The notes below the pieces were generated by a model, which saw only the letters and a list, made by a program, of their open reading frames with translations, made no database searches and was not told the origin of the DNA. Positions 35,221 through 46,870 of a stretch of 64,000 nt of DNA are shown piece by piece. The DNA is taken from assembly GCA_022376925.1 (NCBI GenBank), contig JAIOJX010000026.1, forward strand, positions 257,359,330-257,423,329, given 5' to 3'. Position numbers and translations under genes: made by a program. The DNA is from Tragulus kanchil (Eukaryota; Chordata; Mammalia; Artiodactyla; Tragulidae). Positions within the stretch are counted from its first letter, which is position 1; each line of letters starts with the position of its first letter.

Positions 35221-37449
35221 TTTGCCTGGGCAGTGATGAATCTGTTGGCAAGAGAAAACAAATAAGTTTTGTTGTTGAGAGACATGTTGTCCATGATTTG
35301 TCTCAGCAGACATGCCAACTTGCCGGCCAATTCATTTCCTATTTAATTTAAGTGGCATATCTGTCTTCCCCTTTCAGGTATGTCTTTTGTCTACTGCACA
35401 ACCACACTGGCAGTGCTCAGAGAAAGCCTGCAGTAGATCTCTGAAAGGAGATTGACGCAGCAGAGCCAGGAGCCCAATATATAATTTTCAGAAGAATCGC
35501 TCTGAAATATAGAGCCATTGTCTAACCCAGTGTCTGGCACAAAACTTACTATCTACCCAATGTCTGGTATGAAAGAATATTGTAGCAATATTTTACAAAT
35601 TGTTCATTTATTTGATCCTACATCCAAAACATAAATATACAGCAAGTATCCATTTAGAATCAGAACTTCTTTCTTATATGGAGAAGTATTTTGTTTACTT
35701 TGTGAGGTCAAGCAAGTATTATTTAATTATGAAACACATGTTTCATAATATGAAAAGATTTCATTTTGATGTGTTCCATCCATGTGGGTGCAATTCCTAA
35801 TTTCTTCATTACCTCAATGAGTTTTACTCAATACTCCCAACTTTAAGGCATTACATAATGTTTAAATAGAAGAGAAGCAAAACACAAGGGAATTCATTTT
35901 AACAGCAATGCTTATATAGTTTAATTTTAAATGAAGCTGCTTTTTAAGGGAAAATAGCATACTCCATCACCAGACACACATGGCACCTAACTAAATATTG
36001 ATAGAAAAGTCAAGGGAAAAACAACTTTACATTTCAGTTCATGATAAAGCTGATGCTCTAGGAAAATGTGTCGAGTGGTAAAACCATAGCATAGGAACAC
36101 CTCAAACTGACAGTCCTTAAGCAATGGAACAGTTAACATAGCACAGCACAGTTCACAAATGTGCCAGCTAAATCTCTATGTCAGAGCACATTAATTATAG
36201 CAGCCAGTTTACCTTTCTCCTTCATAACATTTTTGATTAAAATTTCACACATTACAATGATATGTGTCTTTTCTACAAGCTGTGAAATTTGCTCAGCCAT
36301 CAGTGGGTTTCGATTTTGTTCCTAAGAAGCTTACAGTACATAAAAAGTTGACTTATGATCTCTGAATAGTGAAATCAAGGACAGTTTCTTTTGGATAGAC
36401 TTAAAATTTTATACCAGCAGTGGTGTCGCAGAGTGAAACATTCATTAGTAATATTGCACCCCCAAAAGCAATAACTTCTCTCTTAATATGTTGGCTCAAA
36501 ATTTATAACTGCAAGGCTTAATTAAGCTGTATATTATATTTTGAAAGGTATAGTCAATATAATGAATCCCTGAAGATGAAAAATAAACAATAAAAGATAA
36601 TCAAAACATTTATCTATTTAATGGATTTATACAGTTCTGTTGTAAATGTTATTTAACATATGTGTAAAGATTAATACAATCATGCAATGATAATTATAAA
36701 CATATTCAAATCATTACTATCTAAATTGACATGCAATACTGTTATGTTAATTCTTACAACTACAGAATACATGTTTATATATTTATCAGCTTGAAATACA
36801 ATTACTTTTAAGGGTGAAGCACACTGCAGTTTTAGAGCCTATACTTTTTAAGCTTGGTTATATAATACTCAGAGTTATCTACTTAAAAATCAAAGATTTA
36901 ATAAAGTAAACTTGAGCCGATATTGCTCTGGTATTCTATCATTTACCAAGTCTAAAGACTTCATCTATATCAATCATGTTCTGGAGTGATTCTGTTTTTA
37001 ATAATACTATAGAAATCTGTAATATGAGTGTACATGTGTATATTCATACATACACATACATAAGCTTATATTCAGCTACCCTGCCACCTACACAGACACA
37101 CACAAAATTTTAATTCCCCTGAAACTGCTTTTTTCCACTTAAAAATACAATAGCAAACTTGTCTCTTACTGAAACAGATTCATGATTGAGTAAATTCAAC
37201 CCCTTTATTATATGAGAGATAAATTGAAATATAAACACAACATTTTAACTCTCTATTGAGTTTAAAAGTTATATGAATTTGAATGTCACTTCTCTCAGAC
37301 ATGAATCCCAATCTGTCTATCATAAAGAGAACAATCCTTTTGGAATCAATTCAGTATTTTTTTTTTTACTTTTAACAATAGTGTTTACAAAACTCAGTAG
37401 TTTTTGTAGGCAAGTATCAGCAGAGGTATGGATCTAGTTTTAGCTAATA

Positions 37450-38018
37450 CAGTCAGGCCTCCATGTCCTCAAGTTCTACAACCAAAGATTCAATCAATCA
37501 TGGACCAAAAATATTTCTTAAAAATTTCAGAAAATTCCCAAAAGCAAAACTTGAATTTGTCACACACTTACAATTACTTATGCAGCATTTGCATCACATT
37601 TATAACTATTTTCATTGTACTTGGGTTTCCCTGGTGGCTCAATTGGTAAAGAATCTGCTGGCAATGCAGGAGACCCAGATTCTATCCCTGGGTGGAGAAG
37701 ATCCCCTGGAGAAGGAAATGTCAATCCACTCCAGTATTCTTGCCTGGAGAATTCCATGGTAGAGGGTCTTTAGTGTTACTGTCCATGGGGTCACAAAGAG
37801 TCAGACACGAATGAGCAACTACACACACATACACACACATTGTATTTACATTGTACTGGGTATTATAAGTAATCTAGAGATGATTTAAAGTATGCGAGAA
37901 GATGTATATAAGTTATATGCACATATCATGCAATTTGCTATAGGGGACTTGAGCATTCTGATATTGCTATCAGTAGGGATCTTGAAATCAGTCTGTCAAG
38001 GACGCCAAGGGAAGGGAC
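37450..38018 (+). mobile_element. Tigger/MER2-like DNA transposon, copy 1, with nested SINE
   Basis: Starts at 'cagtcaggcctccatg', a decayed form of the terminal repeat of the MER2/Tigger group. It carries the characteristic interior 'gcaaaacttgaatttgtcac', 'gtattataagtaatctagag' and 'ggacttgagcattctgatat', and ends near 'gccaagggaagggac'. It is a non-autonomous pogo-superfamily relic split by a Bov-tA at 37622-37842. No transposase frame. Confidence 0.72.
37622..37842 (+). mobile_element. Bov-tA SINE nested in the Tigger-like element, copy 1
   Basis: Head 'gggtttccctggtggctca', body 'gaagatcccctggagaagga', Bov-A tail 'gtcacaaagagtcagacacg' and an ACACAC-rich end. Target-site duplication: 'tattttcattgtact' (37607-37621) and 'tatttacattgtact' (37843-37857), 14 of 15 identical. 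Removing the insert restores continuity of the transposon. Confidence 0.95.
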
Positions 38019-38519
38019 ACATTTCACTGCCTCCCTTCCCTAGATCTGTGTTATAACTTCACTCTCATAGAACCATAGAGGCACGTAGAACTCAGCATCA
38101 ACATCTCCCATAAACGTCTACCCATGAGGACACCAAATTCTTTTTTAGTTGTCAAAATACTTTTGGTGACTAAGTTAAGGATCAGAGTTCTAGCATTTTT
38201 TTCATGGATATTTATTAAATTCCTCCTCTGTTTCATTAATTCTGCAGATGACAAAAGGTACAAAGACATAATTTTTGGTCCTTAAAAATTCATAGTTTTG
38301 ATGGAAGAAATTAACTCCCATTTTACTATTAGGAAAAGTTATATGAATTTGAATGTCACTTCTCTCAGACATGAATCCCAATCTGTCTATCATAAAGAGA
38401 ACAATCCTTTTGGAATCAATTCAGTATTTTTTTTTTTACTTTTAACAATAGTGTTTACAAAACTCAGTAGTTTTTGTAGGCAAGTATCAGCAGAGGTATG
38501 GATCTAGTTTTAGCTAATA

Positions 38520-39088
38520 CAGTCAGGCCTCCATGTCCTCAAGTTCTACAACCAAAGATTCAATCAATCATGGACCAAAAATATTTCTTAAAAATTTCAG
38601 AAAATTCCCAAAAGCAAAACTTGAATTTGTCACACACTTACAATTACTTATGCAGCATTTGCATCACATTTATAACTATTTTCATTGTACTTGGGTTTCC
38701 CTGGTGGCTCAATTGGTAAAGAATCTGCTGGCAATGCAGGAGACCCAGATTCTATCCCTGGGTGGAGAAGATCCCCTGGAGAAGGAAATGTCAATCCACT
38801 CCAGTATTCTTGCCTGGAGAATTCCATGGTAGAGGGTCTTTAGTGTTACTGTCCATGGGGTCACAAAGAGTCAGACACGAATGAGCAACTACACACACAT
38901 ACACACACATTGTATTTACATTGTACTGGGTATTATAAGTAATCTAGAGATGATTTAAAGTATGCGAGAAGATGTATATAAGTTATATGCACATATCATG
39001 CAATTTGCTATAGGGGACTTGAGCATTCTGATATTGCTATCAGTAGGGATCTTGAAATCAGTCTGTCAAGGACGCCAAGGGAAGGGAC
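38520..39088 (+). mobile_element. Tigger/MER2-like DNA transposon, copy 2
   Basis: Same element as 37450-38018, carried by duplication 14. Confidence 0.72.
38692..38912 (+). mobile_element. Bov-tA SINE nested in the Tigger-like element, copy 2
   Basis: Same insertion as 37622-37842 including its target-site duplication, carried by duplication 14. Confidence 0.95.
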
Positions 39089-39404
39089 ACATTTCACTGC
39101 CTCCCTTCCCTAGATCTGTGTTATAACTTCACTCTCATAGAACCATAGAGGCACGTAGAACTCAGCATCAACATCTCCCATAAACGTCTACCCATGAGGA
39201 CACCAAATTCTTTTTTAGTTGTCAAAATACTTTTGGTGACTAAGTTAAGGATCAGAGTTCTAGCATTTTTTTCATGGATATTTATTAAATTCCTCCTCTG
39301 TTTCATTAATTCTGCAGATGACAAAAGGTACAAAGACATAATTTTTGGTCCTTAAAAATTCATAGTTTTGATGGAAGAAATTAACTCCCATTTTACTATT
39401 AGGA

Positions 39405-39726
39405 ACTATTTTTGTATGTATTATCAAACATGATCTTCAAAACATCTCTGTGAGGCAAGGATAGAATTCAAGTAATTACCAGGATTTGTATGCCTCAATT
39501 TAGTATCACCAAATAGGCTCTGTGACAAGGATTAGGGTGCAAATAATTTATTTTGAAAGTCACCCAGAAAGCACAGTGAGGGAGTGAAAATCTGAGCCAG
39601 AAACAGGAGAAAAAAACAGCCTAAAAGTACTTAAATGAACAGGTTCCTACTAAAATCCATGTTTTAATTGGTCAATAAAAAGATGATAACATGTTGTTAG
39701 TAAGGAGACATTTGTGCCCTAATTAT

Positions 39727-39765
<39 letters not shown>

Positions 39766-40374
39766 CAATTTGACCATGACCAAGAGTTTTACTGCTTCAT
39801 AAACCCTATGAAATAATATTACTTTTGAATTAATGATTCTTTTCCCCTGACATATTTTGCATCAAAGTTGACCAACTTGCTCCTACTCTGGAATGTTAAA
39901 CAAAATCTAATTAAATCAACAAAGTTCACTGGATGGGGTTAGGCTGTTTCCTGAAAACACATGACTCTGCCGCTTTGCCTGTGAAGAGCGTTCGGCCTTG
40001 TTTTCAGCTGACTTTTCCTTCAGGCTGGTCCTTGATCACTCTTACCAGTCCCCAGCTGTACCAGTTCCCTGCCTGCTTTAACCCTAATTGGCATGGCCTC
40101 ACATCTGCAGAGTCTGGAGGACAAACGAAGCCAAGCTGACCAGCACCCCCTTAATGCAATCCCAGATAAAGGGTGGTAATAGACATTTAAATCACTTCTT
40201 TTGTTCCTTTATATGTGCTATGAAAATTAATAATCTGTGTTTTTTTTTTTTTAAATCAGAAATGAAAGATAATACTCTGGTGTGTCCGTCAATCTGGTTG
40301 CTACTCTAGCACTATTCCCAACCTCTCTCACCCACTTCGTTATTTTAAAGATGTTTACAAACCTGCCTGCATAG
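39405..40374. other. Unique non-coding stretch with one microsatellite
   Basis: No gene is seen. A GC-richer patch at 39940-40175 has short open frames on the plus strand but no recognisable protein and no convincing exon boundaries. Confidence 0.5.
39726..39766. repeat. Compound (AC)n(AT)n microsatellite
   Basis: About twelve AC units pass directly into about eight AT units. Confidence 0.95.
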
Positions 40375-42590
40375 CATCGAGGCTATGGCAGAAATGTCAT
40401 GGAAGTGTGCTCAGAATTGGCCACAGATGTGCGATGACCTCAAGGCCCATGTGTACTCCCTCTATACCCTGCTTATTTCTAAAACTGACCCCTTCCCAGT
40501 GGTATCCATGAAAATCACAGACTGTATTATTATTAGGCCATATTAGTTAAATTAAGACTAAGAAAGTATCAAAAATCAAGTGCTAGACATGAAGACTGGC
40601 AGAGGATGAACTTGTCATACTCAGCTACTAACCTTATTATTAAAAAGGAGTCAGGATCCTCTGTTCTATATGAAGATATTAACAGATACAAACTTAGCTG
40701 AAGGCTGGGAGGTTATATGTGGTCCAGAAACTATTAACAAATAACTAGCCAAAACTCACAAAGAGACCCCCTTGAATGTCATCCATCCCCGCTAATGTCA
40801 ATCATCTGCCTAAGCTTGCACGAAGTATTAGTTTACACTTGCACTGACACAGTCTCCAGTATAGGTTCTCATTAGGAATTGTCATTATTGTTAAGGTCCA
40901 ATTACTTTTCTTAAAAGGGCAACAGTGAAAAAGGAAAGTGGCATAGTTAATCACTTTCCCAGCCCAGGAGACAGTTTTGATTTGCCAACAACTTCATGAG
41001 TACCATGATCAACAGCCAAACAGTCAGTGCTCATCATTAGCATTAGCTGCAATATTTGAACATACTGATGGGAGAAAGGAGAAATCATGGACTTGAAAAG
41101 AAATATTTTAAAGTATCAACTGTTACTTTGCATAAGAACTTTAAAAAGCATGGGCAATAGTAATATAACAAACAAAACTTTATTTTAAAAAATGTACCTG
41201 ACAGATACATTCTACTTTTTTCTATATAATCAAGGACAGATCTTTTGCAAGTTTAAGACAGGTTTGTTAAAGTCAAATTTCACTCGTATTTATTCTACAG
41301 GTAGCTATACCTGGTGTGTATTTGTATACACTCATTTGTACATGGATATGCATGAACTATATGCATCCGTTATTGTATTATTACTATACTGGTTAAAACT
41401 GAGTCCCAAAGGGTTACCTGCTCATACTCACTTCAAAAACATTTTTAAAGATAGTCACCCTTTGAACAACGTGTTCCAAAAAACTTACATCGAGGCTATG
41501 GCAGAAATGTCATGGAAGTGTGCTCAGAATTGGCCACAGATGTGCGATGACCTCAAGGCCCATGTGTACTCCCTCTATACCCTGCTTATTTCTAAAACTG
41601 ACCCCTTCCCAGTGGTATCCATGAAAATCACAGACTGTATTATTATTAGGCCATATTAGTTAAATTAAGACTAAGAAAGTATCAAAAATCAAGTGCTAGA
41701 CATGAAGACTGGCAGAGGATGAACTTGTCATACTCAGCTACTAACCTTATTATTAAAAAGGAGTCAGGATCCTCTGTTCTATATGAAGATATTAACAGAT
41801 ACAAACTTAGCTGAAGGCTGGGAGGTTATATGTGGTCCAGAAACTATTAACAAATAACTAGCCAAAACTCACAAAGAGACCCCCTTGAATGTCATCCATC
41901 CCCGCTAATGTCAATCATCTGCCTAAGCTTGCACGAAGTATTAGTTTACACTTGCACTGACACAGTCTCCAGTATAGGTTCTCATTAGGAATTGTCATTA
42001 TTGTTAAGGTCCAATTACTTTTCTTAAAAGGGCAACAGTGAAAAAGGAAAGTGGCATAGTTAATCACTTTCCCAGCCCAGGAGACAGTTTTGATTTGCCA
42101 ACAACTTCATGAGTACCATGATCAACAGCCAAACAGTCAGTGCTCATCATTAGCATTAGCTGCAATATTTGAACATACTGATGGGAGAAAGGAGAAATCA
42201 TGGACTTGAAAAGAAATATTTTAAAGTATCAACTGTTACTTTGCATAAGAACTTTAAAAAGCATGGGCAATAGTAATATAACAAACAAAACTTTATTTTA
42301 AAAAATGTACCTGACAGATACATTCTACTTTTTTCTATATAATCAAGGACAGATCTTTTGCAAGTTTAAGACAGGTTTGTTAAAGTCAAATTTCACTCGT
42401 ATTTATTCTACAGGTAGCTATACCTGGTGTGTATTTGTATACACTCATTTGTACATGGATATGCATGAACTATATGCATCCGTTATTGTATTATTACTAT
42501 ACTGGTTAAAACTGAGTCCCAAAGGGTTACCTGCTCATACTCACTTCAAAAACATTTTTAAAGATAGTCACCCTTTGAACAACGTGTCCA
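40375..42590 (+). repeat. Direct duplication 15 (period 1113)
   Basis: Bases 40375-41476 repeat at 41488-42590 with offset 1113. The junction 'gtgttccaaaaaacttacat' (41472-41491) looks like a corrupted version of the true continuation 'gtgtccaactagatacacac' seen after the right copy. Confidence 0.94.
40560..42520. other. Non-coding sequence (about 1 kb present twice)
   Basis: No transposon or gene is recognised. The longest frame, 155 codons at 41192-41659, crosses the junction of duplication 15 and is chimeric. Confidence 0.5.
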
Positions 42591-42902
42591 ACTAGATACA
42601 CACTTATTATAGTGCTATGTGAGTTTATCATCCCACTGCCTTTTCTATGGAAACCAGCTTTCATTTCATGTACTTACATTCCAAATTTGATTTTTCACTT
42701 TGATATTTATGCCACAAAAATCATCTGAGAAAAGAATCAAAATCACCAAGAATTCAGCTTAGAGTTTCCCCAGAGCTGACTGGCAGAAAATTTACCTATA
42801 ACATTGTGCTTATGATATTACTGTTGGATTCTCAGTGAAAAATTTTCCTGTGGACATGATTTCTATGATTGAGGAAGAATGGGTAACTGTTTTGTTTGTA
42901 TT

Positions 42903-42940
<38 letters not shown>
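42903..42940. repeat. (GT)n microsatellite, copy 1
   Basis: A GT run with one 'ttt' interruption near 42914. The duplicated copy at 43994-44033 is slightly longer. Confidence 0.95.
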
Positions 42941-43055
42941 GTTCAGCAGTTGTTTTGTTCCTAGCCCCTGAGATTTTCTATTTTTACATACTTAAATCAG
43001 GTAGTACTATACAAAGAACTTTAAGACTCTGAATTGCAAAGGACTATTGCAAATG

Positions 43056-43278
43056 GGTTTCCCAGGTGGCACTAGTGGTAAAGAAACTGTCTGCTAATGC
43101 AGGAGACATGAGACGTGGGTTCGATTCCTGGGTCAGGAAGATCCTCTGGAGAAGGACGTAGCATCCGACTCCAGTATTCTTACCTGGAGAATCTCATGGA
43201 GAGAGGAGCCTGGCAGGCTACAGTTGGTAGGGTTGCAAAGAGTGGGACATGACTGATGTGACTTAGCAGAGCACAGTA
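43056..43278 (+). mobile_element. Bov-tA SINE, copy 1
   Basis: Head 'gggtttcccaggtggcacta', perfect Pol III B box 'ggttcgattcc' at 43118-43128, Bov-A tail with 'tccagtattcttacctggag' and 'ggacatgactgatgtgactt'. Flanks 'tattgcaaa' and 'tattgtaaa' are a probable target-site duplication. Confidence 0.94.
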
Positions 43279-43289
43279 TTGTAAAGGGA

Positions 43290-43620
43290 AGAGTTATTCA
43301 CTCACCATAAGATGATGAATGCCTGAACTCATATTGCTGAAAGGACTTTTGCAGCAAATGGTTCAGAGAGTACTCTTCATTTAGGTCTGCTGGGCATAAT
43401 GTGTCCAAAGTAGACACCCAAAAGGCCTTCTTTCTCCTAAGTTCACCACCTGAATTATCCTCTCTCTGCAAAGGATTAATTTTCTAAATGTCTATGAATT
43501 TCTAAGTAGAAATTGCATGGCACAAATTAATAAAGAGTTTAGCTGCAGGGCAATCAGCGGCACTTTTTCTAATCAAGCTCAATATGCCCAATGTATTCCT
43601 TTAAGATTGTAATAGTTACT
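43290..43620. other. Unique non-coding stretch (present again at about 44382-44712)
   Basis: No repeat family or gene is recognised. Confidence 0.45.
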
Positions 43621-43993
43621 GATGTCACCAAAGGGTTACCTGTTTTTTAAAAAGATAGTCACCCTTTGAACAACGTGTCCAACTAGATACACACTTATTA
43701 TAGTGCTATGTGAGTTTATCATCCCACTGCCTTTTCTATGGAAACCAGCTTTCATTTCATGTACTTACATTCCAAATTTGATTTTTCACTTTGATATTTA
43801 TGCCACAAAAATCATCTGAGAAAAGAATCAAAATCACCAAGAATTCAGCTTAGAGTTTCCCCAGAGCTGACTGGCAGAAAATTTACCTATAACATTGTGC
43901 TTATGATATTACTGTTGGATTCTCAGTGAAAAATTTTCCTGTGGACATGATTTCTATGATTGAGGAAGAATGGGTAACTGTTTTGTTTGTATT

Positions 43994-44032
<39 letters not shown>

Positions 44033-44033
44033 G
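43994..44033. repeat. (GT)n microsatellite, copy 2
   Basis: Copy of 42903-42940 within duplication 16, about two bases longer. Confidence 0.95.
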
Positions 44034-44146
44034 GTTCAGCAGTTGTTTTGTTCCTAGCCCCTGAGATTTTCTATTTTTACATACTTAAATCAGGTAGTAC
44101 TATACAAAGAACTTTAAGACTCTGAATTGCAAAGGACTATTGCAAA

Positions 44147-44370
44147 TGGGTTTCCCAGGTGGCACTAGTGGTAAAGAAACTGTCTGCTAATGCAGGAGAC
44201 ATGAGACGTGGGTTCGATTCCTGGGTCAGGAAGATCCTCTGGAGAAGGACGTAGCATCCGACTCCAGTATTCTTACCTGGAGAATCTCATGGAGAGAGGA
44301 GCCTGGCAGGCTACAGTTGGTAGGGTTGCAAAGAGTGGGACATGACTGATGTGACTTAGCAGAGCACAGT
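44147..44370 (+). mobile_element. Bov-tA SINE, copy 2
   Basis: Same insertion as 43056-43278, carried by duplication 16. Confidence 0.94.
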
Positions 44371-44712
44371 ATTGTAAAGGGAAGAGTTATTCACTCACCA
44401 TAAGATGATGAATGCCTGAACTCATATTGCTGAAAGGACTTTTGCAGCAAATGGTTCAGAGAGTACTCTTCATTTAGGTCTGCTGGGCATAATGTGTCCA
44501 AAGTAGACACCCAAAAGGCCTTCTTTCTCCTAAGTTCACCACCTGAATTATCCTCTCTCTGCAAAGGATTAATTTTCTAAATGTCTATGAATTTCTAAGT
44601 AGAAATTGCATGGCACAAATTAATAAAGAGTTTAGCTGCAGGGCAATCAGCGGCACTTTTTCTAATCAAGCTCAATATGCCCAATGTATTCCTTTAAGAT
44701 TGTAATAGTTCA

Positions 44713-45110
44713 CCAAATGCATCAGAAGTCACATGGGCATGTCATCCCACAAACAGCCTTATTAGAAAAACAATTCCCTTATTAATAAAATCTGAGAGCA
44801 TCATGACCACAATGTGAGAAGCATGTGATGAATGAGAACCTGCACTGTCTTTGCTGAAAATATAAGGTAAACTAGTCACTTCTATCTGCTGAAGGTACTG
44901 GTGTCAGAGCCTTCTGAGAACACTGACTTCAGGTTTACTGTGAGTTCAAAACTTACCTAAAATAACATCCTTGGCAATTTAGGATTATACTAGCATTAAC
45001 ATGCTTGTTTGAGTCTCTCTCTTTCCTCTTTCTTCTACCTCTTCTTTCCTCCTCTTCTATTTTCTTTCTCCTACGTCTCCTGAGATGTAAAGGAATTTTC
45101 AGCTCATGAC
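44713..45110. other. Unique non-coding stretch with a pyrimidine tract
   Basis: A C/T-rich run at 45010-45078 is the only notable composition. It recurs at 46138-46206 in duplication 17. Confidence 0.55.
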
Positions 45111-45129
45111 ATCTTGTTGTTGCCCATCC

Positions 45130-45493
45130 CTGAAACAGTGATCAACAGTGATTTTTTTTTTCTTTCTCCATTGTCCTCATCTTTCTTCCCGTTTGCCCCT
45201 TCCCAATAGGTATTCATTCTAATATGAAAGTAAATCTGTATAATACGTGTAAAAATGCTTAAAAAGACTGCTTTGTGTACATTAGGATTTTTACTTTTAC
45301 ATAATATCTATTATAATTTCTGTTTTTACTGCTCTGTTTTTGGTTTACTTTATTCACTCAGTGTAAGTTTTAGGATTTCCTCTTCCCCTATGCATTTCTA
45401 GCTTATTGCTCCCTACTGCTACAAACTATTTCACCATGCACATCTGCACATTTACCTCCCAACTCCTTATTTATAGACCCATAGATTGTTTCC

Positions 45494-45533
<40 letters not shown>

Positions 45534-45760
45534 ACACTTCAGTAAGCACTCTTGTACGTACCCCTTATGAATCTAAGCAAGCATTTCTCTGAATGGCATA
45601 CGCACTCAGGGATGAAACTGTACAGCCATATGGCAGTGGTATCTGCACATTAAATTCCACTAAGGACTGTCAAACGTTACTGCAAATAGACTGTCTTTAC
45701 CAGTAGGAATGCTTTACTGGATCATTTTTCTAGTTTGTTTTCTGTCTTTTTTTATTTTAT
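45130..45760 (-). mobile_element. Ancient L1 (L1M/L1ME-like) 3'-UTR relic, copy 1
   Basis: On the plus strand 'tagattgtttccaactcac', 'gcactcttgtacgtacccct', 'gcatttctctgaatggcata', 'gatgaaactgtacagccata' and 'gactgtcaaacgttactgca' follow the antisense order of an old L1 3' UTR. Copy 2 is at about 46258-46870. Confidence 0.55.
45497..45533. repeat. (AC)n microsatellite, copy 1
   Basis: A CA run with one 'cata' interruption. The duplicated copy lacks that interruption. Confidence 0.95.
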
Positions 45761-46257
45761 GAGAGTTCTTTAACTGATACAAACTACAACCCCGTTTTGC
45801 ATTTAGGGAGTGTGTACAAGAAATCCATCTGCACTTCAGTAGTACAAGGATTTTATCCTATGTGATCATTATATAACTTTTGACATGCCTAGTTGATAAG
45901 GTTTTAAGAATCTTACTTTTAGATCTTTATGCTTCTATTTGTAACATTTAATGTAAAAGTAAGCGGGCTGCACTGTCTTTGCTGAAAATATAAGGTAAAC
46001 TAGTCACTTCTATCTGCTGAAGGTACTGGTGTCAGAGCCTTCTGAGAACACTGACTTCAGGTTTACTGTGAGTTCAAAACTTACCTAAAATAACATCCTT
46101 GGCAATTTAGGATTATACTAGCATTAACATGCTTGTTTGAGTCTCTCTCTTTCCTCTTTCTTCTACCTCTTCTTTCCTCCTCTTCTATTTTCTTTCTCCT
46201 ACGTCTCCTGAGATGTAAAGGAATTTTCAGCTCATGACATCTTGTTGTTGCCCATCC

Positions 46258-46623
46258 CTGAAACAGTGATCAACAGTGATTTTTTTTTTCTTTCTCCATT
46301 GTCCTCATCTTTCTTCCCGTTTGCCCCTTCCCAATAGGTATTCATTCTAATATGAAAGTAAATCTGTATAATACGTGTAAAAATGCTTAAAAAGACTGCT
46401 TTGTGTACATTAGGATTTTTACTTTTACATAATATCTATTATAATTTCTGTTTTTACTGCTCTGTTTTTGGTTTACTTTATTCACTCAGTGTAAGTTTTA
46501 GGATTTCCTCTTCCCCTATGCATTTCTAGCTTATTGCTCCCTACTGCTACAAACTATTTCACCATGCACATCTGCACATTTACCTCCCAACTCCTTATTT
46601 ATAGACCCATAGATTGTTTCCAA

Positions 46624-46658
<35 letters not shown>

Positions 46659-46870
46659 CACTTCAGTAAGCACTCTTGTACGTACCCCTTATGAATCTAA
46701 GCAAGCATTTCTCTGAATGGCATACGCACTCAGGGATGAAACTGTACAGCCATATGGCAGTGGTATCTGCACATTAAATTCCACTAAGGACTGTCAAACG
46801 TTACTGCAAATAGACTGTCTTTACCAGTAGGAATGCTTTACTGGATCATTTTTCTAGTTTGTTTTCTGTC
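46258..46870 (-). mobile_element. Ancient L1 3'-UTR relic, copy 2
   Basis: Same relic as 45130-45760, carried by duplication 17. Confidence 0.55.
46625..46657. repeat. (AC)n microsatellite, copy 2
   Basis: A pure CA run, shorter than the interrupted copy at 45497-45533. Confidence 0.95.

Larger units (their letters stand above)
30501..37262. other. Repeat-poor non-coding block (about 4.6 kb after collapsing duplications 12 and 13)
   Basis: I recognise no SINE, LINE or DNA transposon over almost 7 kb, in contrast with the rest of the window. Scattered CpGs persist, for example 'gggtaacgggactttcgcta' (33438-33457), 'ctggcgataag' (about 33491) and 'gcatccgccctgg' (about 33938). No long open frame or splice-bounded exon is convincing. 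This is the likeliest location of constrained regulatory DNA, but constraint cannot be judged from one genome. Confidence 0.45.
37264..39404 (+). repeat. Direct duplication 14 (period 1070)
   Basis: Bases 37264-38333 repeat at 38334-39404 with offset 1070 and look identical, including the nested transposon and SINE. The junction 'attagga|aaagttatatg' is clean. Confidence 0.95.
42522..44712 (+). repeat. Direct duplication 16 (period about 1091)
   Basis: Bases 42522-43620 repeat at about 43630-44712. The right copy's start is degraded: 'aaagggttacctg' is followed by a T-run instead of the roughly 25 bases present at 42535-42560. The GT microsatellite is about two bases longer in the right copy. 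It overlaps duplication 15. Confidence 0.94.

Noticed and set aside
41488..41645. Possible exon-like peptide 'EAMAEMSWKCAQNWPQMCDD'
   Set aside because: Tryptophan- and cysteine-containing and superficially protein-like, but there is no recognisable family, no convincing splice sites, and the upstream part of the frame is a junction artefact. Its other copy at 40375-40545 gives no longer frame.
43056..43130. tRNA gene suggested by A and B boxes
   Set aside because: The boxes belong to the tRNA-Glu-like head of a Bov-tA SINE; the body continues into the Bov-A tail and no cloverleaf is preserved. The same applies to the other SINE heads.
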